64,000 nucleotides of DNA from Heliocybe sulcata (lineage: Eukaryota; Basidiomycota; Agaricomycetes; Gloeophyllales; Gloeophyllaceae). Numbering within the stretch: the stretch's first letter is position 1; each line of letters opens with the position of its first letter. The DNA is taken from positions 383,979 through 447,978 of the forward strand of contig ML213510.1 in NCBI GenBank assembly GCA_004369045.1, in the 5' to 3' direction. The translations under genes were made by a program, and so were the position numbers. This document shows positions 27,301-37,680 of the stretch, piece after piece. The notes below the pieces were generated by a model, which did no database searches, was not told where the DNA came from, and saw only the letters and a program-made list of their open reading frames with translations.

Positions 27301-28364
27301 ATACGTGTGGTCCAGCCGTGCTCAGGCCCAAGTTTGAGACTGAAATATCCGTCCAAGACCGTCATCCTACCTGTAAGAACCTTTTTATTCCACGGCTTTG
27401 ATCAGTCTCTCATAGCCTGTCAGTGCTCTTCATGGACCTGGTTAACCATTACTCTGAAATATTGCCGCCGACGATCGCCAAGAAAAAGCGAGAGTCAGAA
27501 AGGAAGATTCCGCTGCGGAAGCGCACGGCTCCTATGGACATGCGCATGAGCAGAAGTAGGATCTCTGTCAGTGCAAGCGCTTCAGAACTGCTTGCTGTAC
27601 AAGAGCGCGCGAAGAAGCAAGGCGAACCACTTCCTCCGGTTCCTGGTGCTGATAAGAGCCCGGCCCCTCCACCTGCCCCGGAGCCGCAATCCAAGCCTGC
27701 AGCGCCGGAGAGTATAGCTCCTAGTGAAACCTCCCATGAATCTGCCAGCATAAATACAGCAGAAACTGCTGCGACGACCGTTGAAGATCCGGATGTCCCT
27801 CCACGACCAGCTTTCAAGGAGCCTCCGCCAGAGGACGACGATTTACCTCCTCGCCCGAACTTCAAGGAGCCTCCCCCCGAGGATGATGAGGTCCCTCCTA
27901 GACCTAACTTCACTGAACCTCCACCTGAGGATGACGAGAAGGTCCCTTCGGCTGCGGTGATCGATGCCACATCTCCAACCAAAGCTTCCTCTCCCCAGAT
28001 ACCATCGCCGGCAAGCGGAGGAAGGTCTCCGTCGCACACGTCTCGTGCGGCATCCCCGGAGGACCAGCCTTTGACTACAGGAAAGGCATCACTGTCTCGC
28101 AATACCTCTAATGATGCCAGCCGAGTCCGAGGGCCGCGGTCGACCCGGGGTCCAAGGACGCAAGGTGGCAGCGTCAGCGCCATTGTGTCTAATCTGAACC
28201 GCCACTCGACGGCTGGCTCCCCGACGAGCCCTGGATTCAAACCCAGGTCACCCGGTTCTCCTTCGCGGCCTTCTTCGGTCGTCAATGATCGGCGTAATAG
28301 CGTACGGAGGTCCGGAGCCTTCTCCAGGAGAAACGTTGCCAGCGACGCTGAGGGGGAGCAGTAG
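24329..28364 (+). CDS. RGD2: F-BAR/DEP/RhoGAP protein (Rgd2/Rga8 type)
   Basis: The start MAVLSLPLSFNNSFWSQDYRRGLEVLYGKL is the conserved beginning of fungal F-BAR GAPs. A proline-rich insert (25440-25600) separates the first F-BAR part from a DEP domain (LRPVRFPILGEYPDCFTGEELVTWLM ... FYQFRPK). The F-BAR then resumes (DPPFVRLRKEAEAADRDYRIAVRKLDRQR). The RhoGAP domain follows (26640-27430: IPEDLFKNYDIPVIASALKLWMLELDPPLG ... LPRVHLYVLDVVVAHLR). The low-complexity tail has three near-identical PPRP-x-FKEPPPEDD repeats. This class turns off Cdc42/Rho GTPases at curved membranes in polarised growth. The position where the arginine finger is expected reads Glu (WIYEVPL). Several exons; boundaries within the F-BAR part are approximate. 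Confidence 0.9.
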
Positions 28365-28527
28365 GGCCTGCTCCTCTGGACGTAGGTATGATTCATGGGA
28401 CTATACTCGGACACTGGTCAGTGACAGCGATCGTGTAAAGCCGTACGAAAATAATAACTCTTGCGGATGACCTGACAGTAGGTTGAGATTGATACGGAAT
28501 ACATATTTTATTGAGTGTTTACTTTAG
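28365..28527. other. Convergent gap after the RhoGAP gene
   Basis: A short region where two 3' ends meet. Near 28500-28512 the sequence acatattttattg, on the reverse strand caataaaatatgt, contains an aataaa polyadenylation-like signal for the next gene. Confidence 0.4.
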
Positions 28528-28986
28528 TCACAAAATGCATACATGCGAATCAACGACGGGTCGAGGCTGCTTGTTTTCTGAAGTGTCGTAAAATTGCGAG
28601 AAACCAAACGCCTTCGCTTCGGCTTCCAACTGGTCAATATCATCGCAGCGCACAATACCCACTTCTCTAAGCGTGTGTATAGCGTCCAGGACCCAAGTTC
28701 GGCAAGTGTTGCCAGGTTCATTGTAAGGTATACTGCGAATCAATTCGTCTGCTTCTTCAAGCCGTTCCGGAGGGATCACTGCAATGCGAAGGAAGCCCAT
28801 GAGCAGAAACTGCTTTGTGGCGTCCCTGATGACATTGTGATCCGTCATCCAGACGTCGGAGACATTCCTGATGTGCCACTTGGTCCCTTTGGTCGGGTGC
28901 GTATGATGATAGAGCGCCCAGTGGTAATCGTTCGGTGTCGCGCGGGCGAATAACATTATATAGAGTCCCCCGACGTCCAGTACCAT
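28528..28986 (-). CDS. Hypothetical protein (small, fungal-type)
   Basis: A single exon of about 152 aa starting MVLDVGGLYIMLFARATPNDYHWALYHH. An ATG 18 bases upstream is also in frame. The pattern of an early hydrophobic strand, DYHWALYHH, then GTKWHIRN and a later Cys-rich mid region (NEPGNTCRTWVLDAI) resembles uncharacterised Agaricomycete proteins of the DUF6914-like kind. I am not certain of the family. No signal peptide or membrane helix is seen. Function unknown. Confidence 0.6.
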   Translation of the reverse strand: MVLDVGGLYIMLFARATPNDYHWALYHHTHPTKGTKWHIRNVSDVWMTDHNVIRDATKQFLLMGFLRIAVIPPERLEEADELIRSIPYNEPGNTCRTWVLDAIHTLREVGIVRCDDIDQLEAEAKAFGFSQFYDTSENKQPRPVVDSHVCIL

Positions 28987-29761
28987 CTTGATATCTGGGT
29001 GCAAGGGCGTAAGTTAGGCTGGTGACCGACATGGGCACGGACATACGTCTCAGTAGAGGTCTAGTAAGGTATACAATATTGGTGCACCTCTGCCCTTTAT
29101 ATGTGTCCACGGTACCGATACCGGATGACTCGCCGTGATGCGAGCTTCCACGACGTAGCTAGAAAGAAGATGGCTGCTGTGGGTCCGTTATCATTCCAAA
29201 GCTGCCTTCGGTCACGCAGACGAGCCCAGCCAGTGCACACGAGCGGTACAAGCTCAAGCAGTATGGTGTAACGTGCAAAGATCGGTCGACAAGACCTTCC
29301 AGATTATCCCATGAAGTACGTTGAGGCCTGAGGCAGGATCCATCGCCGGGATTTCCGGAGGTCTTTGTGTGCGGATATGCGTCGTCAGAGGTTATTGCCA
29401 GCCTTCACGTCTATCCGCCTAGTCGGCGACGCAACGCAGGCCGTTTTGATTCGTCCAGCATGTGCAGACATTCTATTCGATTTGGAAGGACATGCAGAAC
29501 TCGATGGCCCGCATCAAGGTTGCCTGCAAGAGTGCGATGTGCTCGCGGTCGTCGGATATAGCGAACGAGACTCATGACCTTGGATACACCTAGTAGGATT
29601 CTGGAGGGCTTTTCATGCTGTTCGGGCCCATTACCGGAGCCCTTGAAGAAGGGATTGTCCAAACTGACACTGGCTTGAAAGCATATGCCTTTCCAAGGAC
29701 ATGAGTGTTGGGAGACTCAAGACTTCTTATCCCTGGCATGATACTCATCCATCCTTTGAGG
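28987..29761. other. Gene-poor stretch upstream of the hypothetical gene
   Basis: About 775 bases. It contains the promoter of the reverse-strand gene. Short frames occur on both strands (for example 29365-29577 and 29411-29662), but none shows a domain, splice signals or a conserved partner. It may be degraded DNA linked to the neighbouring pseudogene. Confidence 0.4.
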
Positions 29762-30545
29762 TTAATTCGTCAGACATATCCAGTAGAAATTGGCACCCAC
29801 TCGGCGTTCCGCCATTGTTACTGATGAACCGAACCCTTCCCGAAGTTGGTCTGCTCCACTGTATATACCCACTACAACCTCAGGACAATTTGTGAAACGA
29901 CCTGACTCTCATAGTAATCTACGAGTAGCGGAATTGGACTCGGCTGTCACAATTCCTGCTGAGATTCAACGCACCTGGATGTAGGCCGTTCCCAGTTGAA
30001 AATGTCGACGAGCAGTTTAAGAGCCTTTTTAGGGTCTCGGAACTTGAACAGCGCTCGCATCAGGAAGAAGTCGTGCTACAAGAGGTGAATGGTGCTTGTG
30101 TACCAGGGTAATCATGGATTTGGAGACGAAGGCGGGAGCTTTAGTCAGGAGAAGAGCCTGCGGACTTAGTGGAGTCGGTAGCTACAGCGGTTGAGTAGAT
30201 GCAAGCAGCGCTCTGCGGAACAGGACATACCGTTCGATGCCACCGTAACAAAGGCATGGCTACGTACATGCTCACCGCCGCCTTTACAATACTTCTCGGC
30301 ATATACGCGTGACTCGCACTGACGTATTCGGATGCGAACACCCCCGGCAGCGAGTTTCCTAACAACGCAAGGTTTGCATTGGCCTTCGGCTTCGGATCTT
30401 GCGGATAATATCCCTGGTACAGCGGGACAAACGATGGGTGTGTGCCCGCTTGCTGCAACTCCTCCGGTGACAAAGATGTATCCTAATCCCAGTCTATGCG
30501 CGAGTGCTGGCAGCGAGGACACGGGTGGCGGTTGAAGGACGACAT
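29762..30545 (-). pseudogene. MRPL3: Decayed copy of mitochondrial ribosomal protein mL44 (MRPL3)
   Basis: Reverse-strand pieces follow the order of fungal mL44, the RNase III-fold protein of the large mitochondrial ribosomal subunit: PPPVSSLPALAHRLGL, LSPEELQQAGTHPSFVPLYQ, ANLALLGNSLPGVFASEYVSASHAYMPRSIVKAAVSMYV, APLLRWHRT-like, FKFRDPKKALKLLVDIF, and SGRFTNCPEVVVGIYSGADQLREGFGSS. They cannot be joined into one gene. A frame change lies between LGL and DTSLSPEEL, a TGA replaces an Arg codon just before ESGRF, and the piece after AAVSMYV is badly eroded. A working copy should exist elsewhere, since mL44 is needed for mitochondrial translation. Confidence 0.72.
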
Positions 30546-30996
30546 AAACCTCTGGTTGAAAGGCGCGGGGGGTTATGGATCGCCTCGGGCGGGGGAAAGG
30601 CCTGGGCGGTAGAGGGACCGAGGGCTAGCTTTACGATCGAGAATGCGAGGCGCTTGTGCACATACACTGTTCCGTATCAATGTCATGCCATTGTTGTTTT
30701 GCGTTCTTATATACTGTGATGCACGTATGAGCGTTTCCAGCCAGATTACGATACCGAAACATGTCACAGCAATGACGCCTAAGGTCATCAGTAGGACATG
30801 GTCGGGAAGCCGCTGTCTCGAACGCAAGCTTGATAATGCGGATTGCATACTTGAACGTCTCCTCAGATATGGTGCTACGAATTTCAGCAGGAGAGACCGT
30901 AAATCGACGCAGTAGAGGATGGAAACACTCCTTGTCATCGTCGAGCATACGCTACTCTCCGATCTTCCTTCTTCTGATCCATCTATTCATTGTGGA
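30546..30996. other. Stretch between the mL44 relic and COX23
   Basis: No gene is supported. A reverse frame at 30631-30948 (LDDDKECFHPLLRRFTVSPAEIRS) reads smoothly for about 60 residues but matches nothing I know and lacks a clear start or end. It may be chance or another relic. Confidence 0.35.
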
Positions 30997-31376
30997 TTAT
31001 TTCGTCAACTGAGCCGAAACAAGCGAGACCGCAGGCGGCCGTCACTTACCCAGGCCTTCTTGCAGTCACGGTATGCTTGAAAGAAGTCCAGGCATTTATC
31101 TCGCTCGTAGTCATGCCGGTTTAGGCAATCGTACGATGCTTTGGCAGCATCTTGACAAGGGCTGGAGGTACATGTTACCTCTAACATATCGCAATGAAAT
31201 AGTATGAGCGATACTGACTCAACGAGCCTCGTGGGGACGTCCTGACTCTGTGCAGACATAGTCTTCAGAGATATCTGTGGAAACGCATGACCGAGACATG
31301 CCTTGAACGTCTCCACATAGTCTTTTGGCTTTATATTGTCCCGAGGAGATGGCACCTTCCCCTTGTCGGATGCCAT
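30997..31376 (-). CDS. COX23: Cytochrome c oxidase assembly factor Cox23 (CHCH protein)
   Basis: The start is MASDKGKVPSPRDNIKPKDYVETFK. The C-terminal half has the twin CX9C motif of Cox23/CHCHD7: PCQDAAKASYDCLNRHDYERDKCLDFFQAYRDCKKAW. The four Cys form two disulfides made by Mia40 in the mitochondrial intermembrane space. An intron (gtaagt..ggctcag) after AYRDCKKAW gives a short end (LTK) at 30997; reading through gives GRLRSRLFRLS. The region between residues 26 and 62 is not conserved in Cox23 and may hold an intron that I could not place. It is divergent from the coiled-coil gene at 31608. Confidence 0.85.
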
Positions 31377-31607
31377 AGGAATCAGTCGAGAAGACGTATG
31401 GTCTATACAGTGCTTTCAGAGGACCAGCTAGCCTGAGATAGCAGCTGCTTGAGATGAAGGTCTGGGACCACCGTGCGATTTGGAGCGATGCCGCAGTGTG
31501 CCGACGGCTACTGTCACTACCACGTGACCGTGACCTACGCAAAGAACGCGATTGTGGCGCATAGCTTGGGGGTCGTCTGCCCCGCTGGAACACACAAGCG
31601 ACAATTA

Positions 31608-32780
31608 ATGGCGGGAGTAGTAAGTCTATTGCTGCACAATTTCAACCCTTAACTTCTCCAATCTTCATAGGAACTGGCGCAGTGGTCCCGTATCCGGAGC
31701 AAGATACTGCTCGCTCATCTCGAGGACTTAGCACGCAGAACCGATGACGAGGTCCGTTACAATCACATAGTCATAGATGAAATGTATTCTATGTTTTGTC
31801 TAGACTCTGCGTCGTACCCTTACTGCGACCTCCTGTGGCAACTGGGCGAAGGCTCCTCCCCCGCAAGGATACACCGATGGTCCCGGGGAATACACCCTCA
31901 AGACTTTCCCTGGAGGACTGGATGAAGATGATATACAGCACTATACAGCACCATCCAACCTTGTGAGCTTTGTTGGACAGTTTTCTGCAGTCTCCTGATC
32001 CTGTAGACTCGAAGCTGGACAATACCACTCACGAACGGCTAGCAAATGACTTGCATCGCACTGTGACGGAGATAGCGACCTTCTACTGGGTCGAAGAAGG
32101 TACTGCTGTGCTTGCTGAAGAGGTACTGAGCTGATCTGGATGGCTACGCCCTTACAGAGCTCTCTTCCGAAGAGCTGGAACAACGTCGGGAGACCCTGCC
32201 CGACGAATTGAGCTCGCATCTGGACCGCATCTGCCGCGGCGAAGAAGAATTGGCTGCAAAGCAAGAAAAGATTATCAATCTCGTGGAGGAACTGCACAAA
32301 GTACTGCGGATGAATATTCATGTATCCCATGTCTCACGGTTATTACAGATCCATCCTCGGCTGCACGAGAGACTTGCAGATCTTCTCTCCGACTACTCGG
32401 CTCCGATGCACAAGAAACACCTAGCCACGCATGACCTCCTAGCATCGAAGATCGAGGCATCTCTCCTCAAACTATCCCTCATTCGGGCCAAAGCCCATGC
32501 AGATCTGTACGGCTACCGCTTGCCAAAGAACCCGGAGGCCACGATGGCGAAGGCGTTGTCAGCAGCTCACGAGAGGTACACGGCTGAGGAGAGAAAATTA
32601 GAAGAAGAAGAGGAGCAGTTGGATAAGCAATTAGAAGAATATCGACAAATGCTCGAGTTGGTTGATGGTAAGAGCAGGGAAGGCGGCTTTGGCCAGGTGG
32701 TCGAAGATTGGGCTAGAGTGCAGAAGGAAACTGAAGAGTGTAAGCGAGATCTCCGAAGACTGGGTTGGACCGGAGACTAG
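31608..32780 (+). CDS. Coiled-coil protein, function unknown
   Basis: The ATG at 31608 gives MAGV before an intron (gtaagt..catag), then ELAQWSRIRSKILLAHLEDLARR. Another intron (gtccgt..gtctag) leads to TLRRTLTATSCGNWAKAPPPQGYTDGPGEYTLKTFPGG. A boundary near 31963-31995 is unclear. The last exons read ELSSEELEQRRETLPDELSSHLDRICRGEEELAAKQEKIINLVEELHKVL, then a long helical region rich in Glu, Lys and Leu ending RRLGWTGD at 32780. Its length (about 300 aa), coiled coils and lack of motifs could fit a microtubule or kinetochore subunit, but I cannot assign it. Confidence 0.65.
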
Positions 32781-32821
32781 GTAATCGTCACATCTATGTA
32801 CATGTATTCTAAGTCTGGACT

Positions 32822-35260
32822 TCATATGGAGTTGGACTCATCCGCATTGAGAATGAAATAGGTGAAGAAGCGAACTTGCTCGATAACGCTCTCTGCGAGG
32901 ACCGCTAACAAAGACAGCTCGTTAGCGTCTCGCTAAGCAGCATGCTGGAAGGTTCACCTTCGTTCACCGTATGTGCGCCGTTATACGCCGTCTTTCTCTC
33001 ATTCCGATGGGTGTACCGGAAGATGTGGCGGGTCAAGTTCCAGTAGGATTTGGTATCTGCTGGACGTCAATGCTGCAGCAATGACAGAAAAGAGATCTTA
33101 CTAACCAGTATTTCCTAGACAACCCGAGGATTAATTCAGGTGATAGCACAATGGAGTAATCAATACCGCACCGATTGCAAATGATGGTGTCACAACGACG
33201 GAACTGGCATTGTACCCTTTAGAGCTCTCAATCGTAGCCTTGATAGTCCCGGAGAGAATCTCCGCAGGCGCTGACTCAAAGAACGGAGATACAGGAGACA
33301 CCTCCAACTGGTTTCCAAAAGCATCTGATAATATCAATTCACCCGCAGACGCGCCAGTCTCGCTTCCAGTGATATTCCGGCCAAAGGAGTTGACAGTCAA
33401 ATTATACTTCTCCGCAAGTGGCGAAAGTAGATCAGTGAAGTAGTCTTGCAATTCGCGGACGGAGCTACAACAGCCTCGCGATTATAGGTCTCCTCCAAGC
33501 AAAAGGAAAAATCGTACCTATGCTCAGCGATCCGATGATTCACAACCGCCTTCGCCCTCTCCGGTAAAGCATTGACCTTGACCCCGCCACTAACCAAATC
33601 CACAGCCTGCGTCGTCTTCAGCGTTGCATCCCACATCGGATCCGAGCTGATCAACCCATCCTTGAACTTATCCAGCGCCTCGTCGTCCTCGAACGCCTTC
33701 TGAGCGAGCTTGCGAAGATCGGGCGGGAAGGAGGGGTCGCAGGCAGCCAGGCATTGGGCTTGGGCAAAGGGCGTGCCGGAGCGGAGAAGCTTGGCTTCGT
33801 GGGCTTGGGACTCGATGGCAACGATAATGGAGGCAAGCATGCCGATGCTCTAGCGTTTGGGTAAGAAGGGAGTAAGGAAGTGCAACACGAAGGTAGACTT
33901 GCCGTGTGTGTAGGCGGGATACTCGAGTGTCCGCCTGCAGTGTTAATTTCTATGCCAACATCCAGGTATCCTTTCTCCGATACTGCCGGGGCAGCGATAA
34001 TCACCTCCCCGCCAGCCAGGTCTTCGAACCCGCCTGTACAATGCGCAGAATGGGACTCAAGGACATCATGAGAGCGTATGAAGGAGCTCACCTCCTTCAT
34101 CGACGACCATAGCAAAGCCGTCCTTGCCGTAGGTTTCCTCCAAATAGATTGCTAGCTTCCCAGCTCCCTAAAGAGTATAAAACTCAGTTGAAGCAGCGGC
34201 ATCATTGGACTCACCTGCTCGCCGGAAGCCTCCTCGTCTATCCCGTAGGCCAGGACAAATGTACGCCTTGGTTCAAAGCCATGTTTCAGAAGGGTGTCTA
34301 CGGTTGTCCTGCACATCCGGATACAGCCATTAAGCAGATTAGTAGTGGGATTTCACGGAACACTGACAACTGCGTTATGAGGTCCGCTTTGTCGTCGACG
34401 GATCCACGACCCCAGATCCATTTGCCTAGGAGTGATCGGTCAGACCTTCTCAGTAAATGTCGGTTTGGGCGCTGCACACCATCGTAGAGGCCAGAGTACG
34501 GAGGATACTTCCACTGGTGGACAGTTGACGGCTCGACAGGGACGACATCTGGGCAGACGATTTATACCATGGGGTGACAAATTGCGGTCGCCTTGCCTTG
34601 ATGCGCCGTCAAGAGAATCGGTGACAGAGTCTCATTGCTGCCTTGCCAATGGAACACCAAACCATATGTATTGACCTTGGTTACATGCAAAAGTTGATAG
34701 CTAGTGACATCAAGGAACTCAACTGAGCCCACCGGCGTGACGCAAAGCGGAAGCTGCTCACACAAGAGGGAAGGCGGACTCCAAGTACTGATGCAACCGT
34801 CCAAAAGTCTCCCACCGAGGGTCCTCGCCGACAGGCTTCAAATCATCATAAGACTCTGTCCTGCGTGTTGATCAGGCACACGACCGTAATGAAATTAAAG
34901 CCGAAGTAATCACGGAATCTGGATGGCTGCGCCGAGCCTATTATAGACGCCCTGTTTGTAACCGGCCCAGTCAAACAATGTCTCCAACTTGGCGCTCAAG
35001 TTTGCGTGCTTGCTGGGATAAATTGGGTCGACTTGCGGGCATACTGCAGGACCGTCATAATCAATGTTGTTATGAAACACTTGAGTGCCAGAGATGTGCC
35101 AGAGAGTTAAGGCCAGGACTGATAAAAGAAGTAGAATCGGCTTTAGAGGACGGATACCCTTCTCAGGCTGTCCTGATAGGGCTGGTTTAAAGTTGTGTCC
35201 GGTCAGGTTCCGGCCGACGTCGACGGTAGATATTCTCAATTTCTCGAGGTCGCCGTGCAT
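32822..35260 (-). CDS. CPS1: M20 vacuolar carboxypeptidase S-like peptidase, paralogue 2
   Basis: Ten or so exons from MHGDLEKLRISTVDVGRNL at 35260 to NADESNSI at 32822 join in frame to about 590 aa. A signal-anchor helix (PILLLLSVLALTLWHIS) is followed by GAAIQIPTESYDDL, LLTAHQDVVPVEPS, WGRGSVDDKADL, YGIDEEASGEQ, VVDEGGG, NTAGGHSSIPPTHTSIGM and AVVNHRIAEH. These are the metal ligands and catalytic Glu of the family. Two introns use GC-AG ends (34551-34596 and 33850-33902). The gene is divergent, by about 160 bp, from the ZAP1-like regulator. It is intact but clearly different in sequence from the copy at 4638, so the two are old paralogues. Confidence 0.9.
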
Positions 35261-35421
35261 TGCAAGTCTTGAGAGCACTACAGATGTCGAGCAAACGCAG
35301 CAAAGGAGAGCAAGGGCCGGTTATAAGATGCCGGCGGCCGGCGATGCTGAACAGCGCACGTGGCTTGCGCGAGTAGTACATGAGCTTAGGTAAGCAGCAG
35401 AGAGGACCCTCCCAGTCAACC
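35261..35421. promoter_or_regulatory. Shared promoter region, M20 peptidase / ZAP1-like
   Basis: 160 bases between two divergent start codons. I looked for the yeast zinc-responsive element pattern ACCTTnAAGGT and did not see it. A GC-rich inverted stretch (gccggcggccggc) lies near 35328-35343. Confidence 0.4.
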
Positions 35422-37531
35422 ATGAAGCGTTGCAAGATGGAAAACATCGCCCCGAGGCCCGTATCGCACTCTCCTTGCAAGCATCCCGGTTCTCCCGACG
35501 GTCTCTCGGTCGTACCAGTACCGTCTCCGCCGCCCCTCTTATCCCCCTCCTTTCCTTCGACCCATCTCTTGTCCTCGCATTTGAGGACAAGAAGCCAAAA
35601 TTCACCGTCGCCCACCGTGGAAACGCGATTATCTACACCTGATTCAGTTGAGAGCGCTCTATCTGCCAGGGCCGTCGCGTCGCACGACATTGCACTTGTC
35701 GCGACTTGTGCCGATTGCGTGCAGGATTGCAAGTCCGGGTCCTGTGCTCTGGAGCTGAGTTCCCAGTGCACAGATCAGTGCGTCGTCGTTCCTTGCGACG
35801 ACCCTAGTCACGAAGATTCCGCGTTCGACGTTTCCGAGTGCACTTTGGACCATCGGCCTTGCAGAGACGACGGCGATTGCACCATGTACGAAGAATTTGT
35901 GAGTGCATTCACCACCGCGTCTGTCATCGGTACTAATTAATCGACACCTAGCTTCAATGCTGCACGGATTATAGGGGCTACTCGAGTGATCAACCCGACA
36001 CCAATCCAAGTCAAGGGCAAGGATACCCGTCGCCTCAGTTTGACCTGAACCAGTTCCTTTGCGACTGCGAGCAGGGTACAGATTTCTTCTTCAATGACTC
36101 CACATTTGATAACTCTCATGCCGTTGCTAATCCGACACTCTTTTCTCTACCAAGCGCCACCGGCGAGCTTCGTCAGAATCGCCATGGCCGTGCGTCACAT
36201 CGCCAACATCCGTACCACCGCAGGAGCGCCGCATGTGATCCCAATAACCATCCTGAACAGGGTGCTAATTCTACTCTATCGTTCCAGCGCTCAGCTTCAT
36301 CCGTCCAGGATCCATTCAGCTCTGGCAATGTACCCCCCTCGTCTTGGATACAAGACCATAGTCCCTCTGCACTGAATCCGGGGACCGTTACCTGCATGTG
36401 GGGCGACTGTCAGGCGACCTTCTCTTCTCTACAGGAACTCGTTGGACACGTGAATCTCTTTCACCTGCGACCCGAGGGCTCGACGCCAAATGTCTCGCCT
36501 GGCACAGATACGCCCTTGTCATGCCACTGGGGCGACTGTCACGTCTACCCGGATCCCACCACCGTTCCTGGGCCGTCGTCGGGGAACCAGGCCGATGCTT
36601 CACTTGGAATACTGGCCAACCACCTCTTACAGGATCACTTAGGCTTGTTCACGCTGTCGCCGCCACCATCTAGCATGCCCACGCCGCCGAAAGCGGGTAC
36701 GCCGCTACCGCCTGAAGGACATGATTGCGCGGGATCTGTGCATATTTGCAAGTGGAAAGGATGTGGACAGTCGTTCAAGGATTGCGACGAATTGACGACG
36801 CATATTAGTGGCGTTCATGTTGGCAGCGGGAGGAGCCATTATGACTGCTATTGGGAAGGGTGTAATAGACATGGTGAGAATGGGTTTACAAGCAAGCAGA
36901 AAATCTGTAGACACCTACAGGTCAGTTCCCCTAAAGTAACACCATCCAATAATTGTATGCTGATGTTTATACGCAACAGTCGCACACCGGACATCGGCCA
37001 TTCCAGTGCGAGGTATGCAAGCAGAACTTCTCCGAGGCTGCAACCCTTCAGCAGCACATGCGACGGCATACGCAGGAAAGTAAGCATTACATACAGCAAT
37101 GTATGACCGCTGTTCATGCGTTAACTCGGTTTCTTCTTTCAATATAGAGCCGTACGTCTGCGACTTCCCGGGCTGTAGCAAAGCATTCGCCATCACAGGC
37201 GCTCTGACGATCCACAAGAGGACACATAACGGCGAGAAGCCTTTCAAATGTCCTCACTGCGATAAGTACGTGCTTCTATCCCACTCGCGCGAGTTAGTTG
37301 CCCAACCGTTTCGTGTTTGCCAGAGCATTCGCGGAGTCCTCTAATCTATCGAAACATGTATGTATCCTTCTAAGGCCTGCGGAGACGATCCACTCATTCG
37401 CTCTTTAGTTACGGACTCATACCGGTGTACGACCGTATCCATGTCTGGAAGAAGGCTGTGATAAATGCTTTGCCCGGCCGGATCAGCTAACGAGACATAT
37501 GAGCGTGCATAGAAAGAAGGACGCGGCGTAG
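35422..37531 (+). CDS. ZAP1: Zap1/ZafA-like zinc-responsive C2H2 transcription factor
   Basis: Six exons (35422-35898, 35952-36920, 36980-37079, 37148-37265, 37324-37357, 37409-37531) give 606 aa. The N-terminal third is acidic and Cys/His-rich ([30 protein letters not shown]), like zinc-sensing activation domains. Eight C2H2 fingers follow: WGDC-type fingers near residues 310-380 ([20 protein letters not shown]), [10 protein letters not shown] and CYWEGC, then four DNA-binding fingers ([36 protein letters not shown]). This layout of regulatory finger pairs followed by a DNA-binding array matches Zap1/ZafA, which turns on zinc uptake genes when zinc is low. Repeat copy C begins about 120 bp after its stop codon. 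Confidence 0.85.
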
Positions 37532-37680
37532 GATGTAGCTTGCTAGATCATAGTTGTAGCATTCATTACGTGTACTGATACTGCTCACTTCTCATTATTG
37601 CCGTCTGGTTAATATGCTGCTGACAAGCTCGCACCGCCTTTGGGAGGGACCGACGCGTTATTGCTAGAGCAGTCTTCTGA

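Noticed and set aside
30631-30948. Reverse-strand frame LDDDKECFHPLLRRF as a gene
   Set aside because: No clear start, splice signals, domain or partner. It may be chance or a relic.
35261-35421. Zinc-responsive element for Zap1 autoregulation
   Set aside because: The pattern ACCTTnAAGGT was searched for by eye in the shared promoter and not found.
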